Assembly: GCA_041746635.1 (NCBI GenBank)
Contig: JBGTGQ010000086.1
Location: 1 to 24,832, forward strand
DNA from: CAMASH01 sp041746635
GTDB lineage: Bacteria > Verrucomicrobiota > Verrucomicrobiia > Chthoniobacterales > Terrimicrobiaceae
Length of the DNA: 24,832 bases
Reading direction: 5' to 3'
Shown here: positions 13,119 through 22,271 of the stretch, piece by piece
Layout: each line of letters begins with the position of its first letter
Position numbering within the stretch: position 1 is the stretch's first letter
Made by a program: the position numbers and the translations under genes
The notes under the pieces: model-generated
Told to the model about the DNA's origin: nothing
What the model saw: the letters and a program-made list of their open reading frames with translations, nothing else
Databases searched by the model: none

Positions 13119-13406
13119 ATGAGCAGTCCCGATCTCAACGTCCGCAATGTCGCCCGACTGGCCCGCCTCGCTTTGAGCGAGGAGGAAATCACCACGTTCG
13201 AAGGCCAGCTTGGCCGCGTGCTTGAACACATCGAGCATTTGAAAAAACTCGACGTGTCCGGCGTCGAGCCGACCGCTCATACCTATCCGGTGTTTAATGT
13301 CACGCGGGAGGACACTCCTGGCACCAGCCTGCCGCGCGAGGCCGTTCTTGGCCTTGCCCCCCGCGCCGCCAACAACCTCGTCATCGTCCCCAAAGTCCTC
13401 GAATAA
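13119..13406 (+). CDS. gatC: Asp/Glu-tRNA(Asn/Gln) amidotransferase subunit C
   Basis: GatC stabilises the GatA-GatB complex that converts misacylated Glu-tRNA(Gln) or Asp-tRNA(Asn) to the amide form. The 95-residue protein has the family pattern: VRNVARLARLALSEEEITTF, then LGRVLEHIEHLKKLDVSGVE, PTAHTYPVFNVTREDTP and a C-terminus ending NNLVIVPKVLE. I chose the ATG at 13119 because the upstream in-frame stretch overlaps the relE remnant and is not GatC-like. No strong Shine-Dalgarno is seen. gatA follows 118 bp downstream; gatB is not in the window. Confidence 0.95.
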   Translation: MSSPDLNVRNVARLARLALSEEEITTFEGQLGRVLEHIEHLKKLDVSGVEPTAHTYPVFNVTREDTPGTSLPREAVLGLAPRAANNLVIVPKVLE

Positions 13407-13424
13407 TAGAATAGCCCAGGATTA

Positions 13425-13503
13425 GACAGAATGAACAGAATCAACAAAATGACGTTGTCGAAATCTTCCTGCCTTTCATTCGGACCATTCTGTCAATTCT
13501 GTC
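13425..13503. repeat. Inverted repeat between gatC and gatA
   Basis: GACAGAATGAACAGAAT (13425-13441) pairs with ATTCTGTCAATTCTGTC (13487-13503) at 15 of 17 positions. The repeated core in each arm is a double ACAGAAT. It may be a palindromic interspersed element or an mRNA hairpin between the two coupled genes. Confidence 0.65.
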
Positions 13504-13524
13504 AAAAAACACACGGGGGATAAA

Positions 13525-14973
<1,449 letters not shown>

Positions 14974-15026
14974 GGCCAAAATTTTTCCCTGTTGTCAAAG
15001 CGCGCATCCCGCCTAGCTTCTCGCCC

Positions 15027-16472
15027 ATGTTTCGTCTTCTCGCGTACATCCTTTGCGCGCTTTTTCTCATTCCCACCAGCCCGGCGGCGCAGGTGGCCAG
15101 CAGCCTGGTGCGCATTCAGGTAACGGCGCAGGAGCCGAATTACAAAGCTCCATGGAGCGGAGGAGAAGTAAATGGAGGCGTGGGCGCGGGGTTTATCATT
15201 GCGGGCAACCGGATCATGACCAACGCCCATGTGGTGAGCAATGCCCGCTTCCTCACGGTCTCGAAGGAAGGTGATCCGAAACCTTATCCGGCGAGGGTAT
15301 TGCATCTGGCCCACGATTGCGACCTGGCTTTGCTCACGGTGGACCACCCGGACTTTTTCAAGGGCACGGCCGCGTTGGATTTTGGCGGCATCCCCATCAT
15401 CGAATCTCTCGTGTCCGTTTACGGATATCCCATCGGCGGCGATCGGCTCTCGGTCACCCGCGGGGTCGTCTCGCGCATTGATTTTCAGCCCTACTCGCAC
15501 TCCGGAGTGGATTCGCATCTCACCATCCAGATTGACGCCGCGATCAATCCCGGCAACAGCGGCGGCCCCGTCCTGCAAGACGGCAAGGTGATCGGCGTGG
15601 CCTTCCAGGGCTACAGCGGCGATGTCGCGCAGAATGTCGGGTACATGATCCCCACTCCCGTGATCCGGCGTTTTCTCAAGGATGTGGAAGACGGCCAGTA
15701 TGACCGCTACGTCGATCTCACCCTCAGCTATCACCCCCTGCACAATCCGGCGATGCGGCAATCGCTCGGACTCACCGATGGAAACTCAGGCGTCTTTGTC
15801 GGCACCGTCTATGGTGGCGGTGTTTCGGAAGGTGTGCTGCAACCCGGCGATGTGCTGCTGAAAATCGACGGCCTCCCCATCGCCAGCGACGGAACCGTGA
15901 CCATCGACGGTGATCCGGTGGAGATGGCCGAGGTGGTGGAACGAAAATTCAAGGGCGACAAGGTGAACTTCGATATCCTCCGCGACCGCAAGCCCATGAA
16001 TGCGACGATCGCGCTGACCCACGCGTGGCCCTTCACGCTCCAGGCCAACGTTTACAACGAAAAGCCGCGCTTCGTGGTTTTCGGTGGATTGGTTTTTCAA
16101 CCAGTGGACGCCAACTTCATGGCGGAACACAGCCCCGACGACTTGCGTCTGCGCTATTTCTTCGACCAGTTTATCAGCCAGGGCATTTTCCGCGAACGCG
16201 CCGAAATCGTCGTGCTTAGCAGCATTCTGGCCGATCCCGTCAACGCCTATGCGCCGGAATTTCGCCATGATGTGGTGGACAAAATCAACGGCGTGAAAAT
16301 CGACCGCATCGACGATGTGGCCGCCGCCTTCAAAAAAGAGGCCGACTATTACGTGATCGATATGCTCGGGCAGGGGCGCCCCATCGTTCTCGAACGCAAG
16401 GCGGTCGAGGAAGCACGGGAACGCATCCGCTCGCGCTACCGGGTCCGCACCGAGGAAAATCTGCAAAAATGA
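15027..16472 (+). CDS. Secreted HtrA/Deg-like serine protease with PDZ domain
   Basis: A 481-residue protein with an N-terminal signal peptide (FRLLAYILCALFLIPTSPA, cleaved near residue 21) and a trypsin-like domain with a complete triad: His68 in MTNAHVVS, Asp99 in HDCDLALL, Ser178 in NPGNSGGPV. A PDZ domain follows at about 255-345 (GVFVGTVYGGGVSEGVLQPG DV region). The C-terminal ~140 residues, including RFVVFGGLVFQPV and EFRHDVVDKINGVKI, look like a further degenerate PDZ-like module. Family members cut misfolded envelope proteins. I chose the ATG at 15027 because it opens the signal peptide. The stop overlaps the next gene by 4 bp. Confidence 0.9.
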   Translation: MFRLLAYILCALFLIPTSPAAQVASSLVRIQVTAQEPNYKAPWSGGEVNGGVGAGFIIAGNRIMTNAHVVSNARFLTVSKEGDPKPYPARVLHLAHDCDLALLTVDHPDFFKGTAALDFGGIPIIESLVSVYGYPIGGDRLSVTRGVVSRIDFQPYSHSGVDSHLTIQIDAAINPGNSGGPVLQDGKVIGVAFQGYSGDVAQNVGYMIPTPVIRRFLKDVEDGQYDRYVDLTLSYHPLHNPAMRQSLGLTDGNSGVFVGTVYGGGVSEGVLQPGDVLLKIDGLPIASDGTVTIDGDPVEMAEVVERKFKGDKVNFDILRDRKPMNATIALTHAWPFTLQANVYNEKPRFVVFGGLVFQPVDANFMAEHSPDDLRLRYFFDQFISQGIFRERAEIVVLSSILADPVNAYAPEFRHDVVDKINGVKIDRIDDVAAAFKKEADYYVIDMLGQGRPIVLERKAVEEARERIRSRYRVRTEENLQK

Positions 16473-17962
16473 AACCTCTCGCCGTCTTTCTTGTTTTTCT
16501 TCTTCCCGCTGTCCTCCTCGCCGGAACCTCCGCGCCATCCCGGAAACAAACGCCGCCCTCCGTCAGCAACGAATCGTTGGTCCGGGTGAACTCCACCAGC
16601 CAGGCTTTTGATTTTTTCCGGCCCTGGACCAAAAAAGCTCCCTACATGCGCCGCGGTTTGGGCGTCGTGATGCCGGACAACCAGGTTCTCGTCACCGCGG
16701 AGATCGTGGCCAACCGCACCTACGTCGAACTGGAGAAAGCCGCCTCCGCGGAAAAATCCGCCGCCGAAGTCCTGGTGGTGGATTACGACAGCAACCTGGC
16801 CCTGCTCAAACCGGTGAATCCGGATTTTCTCAAAACCGCCAAACCGCTTCAACTCGACAGCGGCGCGCGAGTCGGTGACCGGGCCTCGATTTTGCAACTC
16901 GAGTCCAGTGGCTTGATCGCGGAAACCCCGGCCACCATCACCACCATCGCCGTCTCGGGTTATCCGCTGGATTATCTCGCCCTCCTCACTTTTCGGGTCA
17001 GCGCCCCGCTGCAAAGCCGCGAAGGCAGTTTCACCATCCCCGCCGTGCGCAACGGCAATCTCCTCGGGCTGCTCATGCGCTACGACGCCCGCAGCCAGAC
17101 GGCGGATTTGATCCCCGCCCCGGTCATCGCCCATTTTCTGGCCGAGGCCAAACAGACCCAGTACGCCGGATTCGCCCGCGCCGGCATCGCCTTCTCCTCC
17201 ACCCGCGATCCGCAATTCCGCCGCTACATCGGATTGACCGAGAATGGCGGGGTCTATCTCACGGAAGTCCGTCCGGACAGCGCGGCGGAAAAATCCGGGT
17301 TGCGCAAAGGCGACATCATTCTGGCCGTCGCGGGGAAGCCGGTGGATCAGGATGGCGACTATGACCACGCGGAGTTTGGCAAAATTTCCTTCAGCCATCT
17401 CACCAACACCCTGGCCAAGGTCGGCGATACCATTGAGTTTACCATCCAGCGTGACGGCAAACGCCTGGCGATTCCCGTCGTGCTGGGCCCGACAGACAAA
17501 ACGAGCGTGGTCAGCCCGCCCTATCTTTTCGATATTCCGCCGCGCTATTTCATCCTGGGCGGATTGGTCTTTCAGGAACTTTCCCGTCCGTATTTGCAGG
17601 AATGGGGCTCAGGCTGGATGAAAAAGGCCCCGCAACGATTGGTCTATCTGGACGCCTTCCAGCACGAACTGCCGACCGACCGCGGCAAGATCGTGTTCCT
17701 CAGCCAGGTGCTGCCGTCGCCGAACACCCTGGGCTATGAAAATCTCGACCATCTGGTGGTCAACAAAGTCAACGGCGTGCAAATCAAAAGCCTGGAAGAT
17801 CTAGCCCAGGCAGCCGCTTCCCCCCAGGACGGATTCCATCGCATTGAGTTCGAGCAGGACCCCGGATTCATTTCGCTGGACGCGGCCGAGGTGGAAGCCG
17901 GCAAAGGCCAGCTCATGCAGGATTACGGCATACCCGCTTTGGAAAACTTCAACGAGAAATAA
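16469..17962 (+). CDS. HtrA-like pseudoprotease with PDZ domain, paralogue of its neighbour
   Basis: A 497-residue protein with a signal peptide (MKPLAVFLVFLLPAVLLAG) and the same layout as the upstream protease, including the C-terminal RYFILGGLVFQEL segment. Aligned by eye, all three catalytic residues are replaced: His by Glu78 (VTAEIVAN), Asp by Asn109 (DYDSNLALL), Ser by Phe188 (REGSFTIPA). The PDZ region is well kept (GVYLTEVRPDSAAEKSGLRK, then GDIILAVAGKPV). The start overlaps the protease stop (ATGA), so the two are made together, probably in a fixed ratio. A role as regulatory or scaffold partner of the active protease is inferred. Confidence 0.88.
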   Translation: MKPLAVFLVFLLPAVLLAGTSAPSRKQTPPSVSNESLVRVNSTSQAFDFFRPWTKKAPYMRRGLGVVMPDNQVLVTAEIVANRTYVELEKAASAEKSAAEVLVVDYDSNLALLKPVNPDFLKTAKPLQLDSGARVGDRASILQLESSGLIAETPATITTIAVSGYPLDYLALLTFRVSAPLQSREGSFTIPAVRNGNLLGLLMRYDARSQTADLIPAPVIAHFLAEAKQTQYAGFARAGIAFSSTRDPQFRRYIGLTENGGVYLTEVRPDSAAEKSGLRKGDIILAVAGKPVDQDGDYDHAEFGKISFSHLTNTLAKVGDTIEFTIQRDGKRLAIPVVLGPTDKTSVVSPPYLFDIPPRYFILGGLVFQELSRPYLQEWGSGWMKKAPQRLVYLDAFQHELPTDRGKIVFLSQVLPSPNTLGYENLDHLVVNKVNGVQIKSLEDLAQAAASPQDGFHRIEFEQDPGFISLDAAEVEAGKGQLMQDYGIPALENFNEK

Positions 17963-17981
17963 AAAGCAGCGCGGGCATCAT

Positions 17982-18060
17982 GGGGAAGAAATTTCTTCCC
18001 CGCAGGAGAGCGACGCTTCGTCGTCGCCGGCCTTGTGGGAAACGACGAGGCGTTCCCTCC
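17982..18060. repeat. Perfect palindrome and imperfect hairpin between convergent genes
   Basis: GGGGAAGAAATTTCTTCCCC (17982-18001) is a perfect 20-bp palindrome. Directly after it, 18005-18024 (GGAGAGCGACGCTTCGTCGT) pairs imperfectly with 18042-18060 (ACGACGAGGCGTTCCCTCC). They lie between two convergent genes and may act as a bidirectional terminator, though no T-run follows, or be a dispersed palindromic repeat. Confidence 0.55.
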
Positions 18061-18092
18061 CAATCGCCAAAAAAACGTCCGCGCTCCTCGAG

Positions 18093-18680
18093 CTACTCTT
18101 TGCGTTCGCCGCTCTGGCTGAGCACGCGGTCTTCCAACTCCCTGATCCTCATTTCCAATCGGGCGATTGCTTCCTCCGCCGCGATCAACTTGCGGCGCTT
18201 GTCCAGCAGACCGACTTCCAGTTCCCGGATGCGTTTCTGAAGATTGGCTCGCAAACCGCCATGACTAGGCTGTTGCTGTTGTATGGTCTTGAGGGAGTTT
18301 GACGAGATTTTTTCCTCCTGCGGCTCCAAGAGCGCAGCCTGATAAAATGGGGTTTCCAGCACAGTTGTGGTGACACCCGTGCAGCAATTGACCAACGGGG
18401 TCTCGGGCGAGATTTCTCCGAGCTGGGCAAACTCCAGCAATGCCTCCGGCGTCGTCGGACCGTAGAGCAGATTCTCCCCCACCACCACCAGCCAGTCCAT
18501 TTCCATCTCGGGAACCATCGGGGCCTTGTTCCAATTCTTTTTGTCGTTCGACAGCATGTCCTGCGGATTGACCTGAGCGGAACGCGCCCAATCGCGAATT
18601 TTGACAAAAGGCACCGGGCCGAAAACCTCTCCGTTTTCGTGTTTTTTGAGAAACCAATTGTCCGGATTTTCAATGGGCAT
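18093..18680 (-). CDS. GYF_2 (DUF4339-like) domain protein with C-terminal coiled coil
   Basis: A 195-residue cytoplasmic protein. Residues 8-55 (NWFLKKHENGEVFGPVPFVK, then WARSAQVNPQDMLSNDKKNW) match the bacterial GYF_2 pattern of Trp-x-hydrophobic, a GPV turn and a final Trp. A second, weaker copy may follow at about 62-100 (DWLVVVGENLLYGPTTPEAL). Residues ~140-190 are a predicted coiled coil rich in Arg, Glu and Leu (KRIRELEVGLLDKRRKL, IARLEMRIRELEDRVL). GYF_2 domains are thought to bind proline-rich peptides; the target is unknown. It diverges from leuC and converges with the pseudoprotease gene. Confidence 0.8.
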   Translation of the reverse strand: MPIENPDNWFLKKHENGEVFGPVPFVKIRDWARSAQVNPQDMLSNDKKNWNKAPMVPEMEMDWLVVVGENLLYGPTTPEALLEFAQLGEISPETPLVNCCTGVTTTVLETPFYQAALLEPQEEKISSNSLKTIQQQQPSHGGLRANLQKRIRELEVGLLDKRRKLIAAEEAIARLEMRIRELEDRVLSQSGERKE

Positions 18681-18805
18681 AGTCGGGAAGGAGGAAAGTT
18701 TGGGCTAGTTTGCCCTAGGTTCTCCAGAATGACAAGGAACTTGCGCTCTTTGCCGCTTGGAACGATGATTGCCAGTTCGCCGTCAGGCGCAATTTCATCA
18801 CGATT

Positions 18806-20215
18806 ATGAGTAAAACATTGTTGGATAAGGTCTGGGAAGCGCATGCCGTGCGCGTGTTGCCCAATGGAGCCACGCAGCTCCTTATCGGTACGCACCTCAT
18901 TCATGAGGTGACCAGCCCGCAAGCTTTCGGCATGTTGCGTGATTTGGGACTGAAGGTTCTTTATCCCGAACGCACCTTTGCCACCGTTGATCACATCGTC
19001 CCCACGGACGAACGCGAGGAACCATTTTCCGACCAACTCGCTGACGATATGATCAAGGCGCTGCGCAAGAACTGCGCGGAGTCCGGTGTCACCTTCTTCG
19101 ATCTGCCCAGTGGCAATCAAGGCATCGTCCATATCGTCGGCCCAGAACAGGGCATCACCCAGCCGGGCACCACCATCGCTTGCGGTGACTCGCACACCTC
19201 GACCCACGGAGCCTTCGGTGCCATCGCTTTTGGCATCGGCACCAGCCAGGTGCGCGACGTCCTGGCCACCCAAACCATGGCCATCCACAAGCCAAAGGTC
19301 CGCCGCATCAACGTCGAGGGCAAACTTTCGCCCGGTGTTTACGCCAAGGACGTCATCCTGCACATCATTCGCAAACTCGGGGTCAATGGCGGCCTCGGCT
19401 ACGCTTACGAATACGGCGGCTCGACCTTTGATGCCTTCACCCAAGAGGAACGCATGACCGTCTGCAACATGTCGATCGAGGGCGGAGCGCGGGTCGGCTA
19501 CGTCAATCCGGACGAAACCACTTTCGCCTATCTGAAAGGTCGCCCCTACTCGCCAAAAACCAGCGACTGGGACGCTGCCGTCACCCGCTGGAAATCCTTC
19601 GCCTCCGATCCGGACGCACCATACGACGATGTCATCACCTACCAAGCGTCGGATATCAGCCCGACCGTGACTTGGGGAATCAATCCGGGACAGGCCATCT
19701 TTATTCACGAGAATGTCCCCACAGCCGGGGAACTCCCGGAAAAAGACCGCGCCACGGCGGAAGAAGCCCTCGTTCACATGCACCTGAAAGCGGGCCAGCC
19801 CATCAAGGGCACCAAGGTCGATGTCGCCTTTCTCGGCAGTTGCACCAATGGCCGCCTGAGCGACCTCAGCGAGGTGGCCCGTCACCTCAAGGGCAGAAAA
19901 GTCAAAGCCGGCGTGAAGGCCATCGTTGTGCCTGGATCCCAAGGAGTCTCCCTTATCGCCGAAAAAATGGGGCTGGCCGAAATCTTCCGCGATGCCGGCT
20001 TCGAATGGCGCGGGGCTGGATGCTCGATGTGCCTCGGCATGAACCCCGACCAGCTTGTCGGAGATCAGCTCTGCGCCAGTTCCAGCAACCGCAACTTCAA
20101 AGGAAGGCAGGGCAGCCCGACCGGACGCACCGTTCTAATGAGCCCCCTCATGGTTGCTGCCGCCGCTATCACTGGGGAAATATCTGATGCTCGCGAACTG
20201 TTTGAAATGAATTAA
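18806..20215 (+). CDS. leuC: 3-isopropylmalate dehydratase large subunit
   Basis: LeuC with LeuD isomerises 2-isopropylmalate to 3-isopropylmalate in leucine biosynthesis. The 469-residue length is standard. The three [4Fe-4S] ligands are present: Cys346 in LGSCTNGR, Cys406 and Cys409 in GAGCSMCLGMN. Active-site segments TIACGDSHTSTHGAFG and SSSNRNFKGRQG are intact. No ribosome binding site stands out before the ATG. leuD follows after 18 bp. The upstream gap to the divergent GYF_2 gene is 125 bp, and I see no leader peptide or T-box in it. Confidence 0.98.
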   Translation: MSKTLLDKVWEAHAVRVLPNGATQLLIGTHLIHEVTSPQAFGMLRDLGLKVLYPERTFATVDHIVPTDEREEPFSDQLADDMIKALRKNCAESGVTFFDLPSGNQGIVHIVGPEQGITQPGTTIACGDSHTSTHGAFGAIAFGIGTSQVRDVLATQTMAIHKPKVRRINVEGKLSPGVYAKDVILHIIRKLGVNGGLGYAYEYGGSTFDAFTQEERMTVCNMSIEGGARVGYVNPDETTFAYLKGRPYSPKTSDWDAAVTRWKSFASDPDAPYDDVITYQASDISPTVTWGINPGQAIFIHENVPTAGELPEKDRATAEEALVHMHLKAGQPIKGTKVDVAFLGSCTNGRLSDLSEVARHLKGRKVKAGVKAIVVPGSQGVSLIAEKMGLAEIFRDAGFEWRGAGCSMCLGMNPDQLVGDQLCASSSNRNFKGRQGSPTGRTVLMSPLMVAAAAITGEISDARELFEMN

Positions 20216-20233
20216 TTAGATATAATATTTACT

Positions 20234-20839
20234 ATGGCTTTAGAAAAAATAATCCAACGGACAGGACGTGGCGTTTTCGTTCCCGGAGAGGACATTGACA
20301 CGGATCGCATCATCCCCGCCCGCTTCATGAAGTGCGTGACGTTTGACGGTCTGGGCGAATACGCGTTCTATGACGAGCGGAAGAATGAAGACGGCTCGGA
20401 AAAGCCTCATCCGTTGAATGACCCCCGTTATCTGGGAGCGAGCATTCTCCTTTCGGGCTCCAACTTCGGCTGCGGGAGTTCCCGCGAACATGCCCCGCAG
20501 GCCCTCTATCGCTTCGGGTTTCGCGCCGTGCTGGCTGAGAGCTTTGCCGAGATCTTTTTCGGGAACTCAACCACCCTCGGCATCCCCTGCGCCGTGATGT
20601 CCAAGGCGGACATTGCCGCCCTGGCGGACTTGGTGAACCGCGATCCCGCACAAATCATCACCCTGGATTTGCTCGAAGGCAAGGTCAGCGCGGCCGACAT
20701 GGATTTCAAAGCCAGCCTGCCCAGCCATGCCCACGAAGCCCTTGTCAGCGGCAAATGGGACGCCATTGCCGACCTGCTGGAGGGCATCCCCGATATCCGC
20801 AAGGTCGCGGGAACATTGCCGTACTTCGAGGCGGCTTGA
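20234..20839 (+). CDS. leuD: 3-isopropylmalate dehydratase small subunit
   Basis: The swivelling small subunit that completes the LeuC active site. At 201 residues it is of normal length. The signature is clear: GEDIDTDRIIPARFMKCVTF near the N-terminus and SGSNFGCGSSREHAPQALY in the substrate-contact loop. It lies 18 bp after leuC on an unusually A/T-rich spacer (TAATTAGATATAATATTT), so the pair is one operon. Confidence 0.97.
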   Translation: MALEKIIQRTGRGVFVPGEDIDTDRIIPARFMKCVTFDGLGEYAFYDERKNEDGSEKPHPLNDPRYLGASILLSGSNFGCGSSREHAPQALYRFGFRAVLAESFAEIFFGNSTTLGIPCAVMSKADIAALADLVNRDPAQIITLDLLEGKVSAADMDFKASLPSHAHEALVSGKWDAIADLLEGIPDIRKVAGTLPYFEAA

Positions 20840-20859
20840 GTTCATGTTGAGGGATGCAC

Positions 20860-20913
20860 GTTGAGAGTTGAGAGAGGTCGAAGACATTTTCCTCCACTCA
20901 ATCCACTCTCAAC
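20860..20913. repeat. Inverted repeat between leuD and prmC
   Basis: GTTGAGAGTTGAG (20860-20872) pairs with CTCAATCCACTCTCAAC (20897-20913), with a 4-nt bulge. No T-run follows, so it is more likely a palindromic repeat than a strong terminator of leuCD. Confidence 0.45.
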
Positions 20914-20933
20914 CATCTCCCTTTTGCCTTCCC

Positions 20934-21770
20934 ATGACCGTGCTCGAAACCCTCGCAGCGGCGACCGGATACCTTGACAAGCACGGCGTCGAAAGCCCCC
21001 GGCTCAACGCCGAGCATCTGCTTGCCCACGCCTTGGGCAAAAAGCGTCTCGATCTTTACCTGGAATTTGATCGTCCCCTCTCCGACGCCGAGCGGGCTCC
21101 TCTGCGAGACTTGGTGAAGAACCGGGGCAACGGAAAGCCCCTCCAACACCTGCTGGGCACGGCGGAATTTTTCGGACGCTCCTTCCTTTGTGACGCCCGC
21201 GCCCTGATCCCCCGCCCCGAGACCGAGCAGTTGATCGAACTGATCCTCTCCACTCTCAAGCTCAAACCCGCAACTCTCCTCGACGTCGGCACCGGTTCCG
21301 GCGTGATCGCCATCACCTTGGCGCTGGAACTTCCCGGCGCCACCGTCACCGCCACCGATCTTTCCCCCGATGCTTTATCTCTCGCGCAGGAAAACGCCTC
21401 CCGGCATGCCCTCGCGGAAAAACTCGCCTTCTTCGAGACCGACCTTTTTCCCGAAGACCAAAACCGCCGCTTTGACCTGATCGTGGCCAATCTCCCCTAC
21501 ATCGCCAGCGACAACCTCGCCGCTCTGCCCCGGGAAGTGCAAAGCGATCCCGTCACCGCCCTCGACGGGGGCCGGGACGGACTCGCCATCATCGAGCGCC
21601 TTATCCTTCAAGCCTCGGAACGCCTCAACGCCGGAGGCACCCTCGCCTTGGAAATCGGGCACGACCAAGCACCACGAGTCCGCGAGATGATGATCGGAAA
21701 TGGTTTTGAAAAAGTCGCCGGTCATCGCGATTATCAGGAAATCAGGCGGTTTGTTGTCGGCTCGCGCTAG
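20934..21770 (+). CDS. prmC: Release factor glutamine methyltransferase PrmC
   Basis: PrmC methylates the GGQ glutamine of peptide release factors. The 278-residue protein has the N-terminal helical domain (VLETLAAATGYLDKHGVESP), the PRPETE motif (IPRPETEQLIE), the SAM-binding LLDVGTGSGVIAITLA, and the substrate motif at 186-189. That motif reads NLPY (VANLPYIA) rather than the usual NPPY. I chose the ATG at 20934 because PrmC similarity starts there. The order prmC then murA is one I associate with Verrucomicrobia, although here an IS relic separates them. Confidence 0.93.
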   Translation: MTVLETLAAATGYLDKHGVESPRLNAEHLLAHALGKKRLDLYLEFDRPLSDAERAPLRDLVKNRGNGKPLQHLLGTAEFFGRSFLCDARALIPRPETEQLIELILSTLKLKPATLLDVGTGSGVIAITLALELPGATVTATDLSPDALSLAQENASRHALAEKLAFFETDLFPEDQNRRFDLIVANLPYIASDNLAALPREVQSDPVTALDGGRDGLAIIERLILQASERLNAGGTLALEIGHDQAPRVREMMIGNGFEKVAGHRDYQEIRRFVVGSR

Positions 21771-21814
21771 TCAGTGGCATCCCGGCTTGGATACTCCGAA
21801 CTTCCTGGACCACA

Positions 21815-22110
21815 GTCACGCTACCTTGGCCCCACTCCCCCGAGTAGGCGATCCACCCGCAACCATTCCGGTCGTTTCCGCGGGCTGTTCAAATACATCG
21901 GATAACTACTCCACTCGTAGCTCGCAGTAATTTGTCTGCCGGCACGAACTCCGCCTTCACAGGATTGAGGTGCGTGTAGTCACACACTCTCCGCAAATAT
22001 CCCTCTCCAGCCTCTCCACCACGATCGCCTTGTATCGTCCCGAGAAAAGATGCCCTCTCATTTATGTGCCTCGCATTGAATCGCGCGGTTATCCACTCGG
22101 CAGGACCCGT
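21815..22110 (-). pseudogene. Decayed REP-associated tyrosine transposase (RAYT, Y1_Tnp)
   Basis: The ~500 bp between prmC and murA has no intact gene, but the minus strand holds ordered pieces of a RAYT in different frames: ITARFNARHKMRGHLFSGRY then KAIVV (about 22018-22100), DYTHLNPVKAEFVPAD (about 21933-21981), and YEWSSYPMYLNSPRKRPEWL followed by RVDRLL (about 21840-21917). These match the family's RGHLFxGRYKA, YIHLNPVRAG and YxWSSY signatures. The catalytic HUH part is missing and at least one frameshift separates the pieces. The rest of the gap to murA shows nothing recognisable. Confidence 0.8.
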
Positions 22111-22271
22111 AAGACCTTAACGATGGGCCGATCAACGATGAAGAATTTTCAAGCGACGCTTTTGTAACACATCAACGCGACCGCTTTTCAAGAATCCGCA
22201 TAGCCATCAATCTCGCTTCATGAAGGGCACTAGACAACCCCCCTCCTGGCGGTTATCACCGATCTGTAAAT

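Noticed and set aside
18185..19942. 585-codon minus-strand frame opposite leuC
   Set aside because: It mirrors leuC and then overlaps the GYF_2 gene in another frame; leuC has all its ligands.
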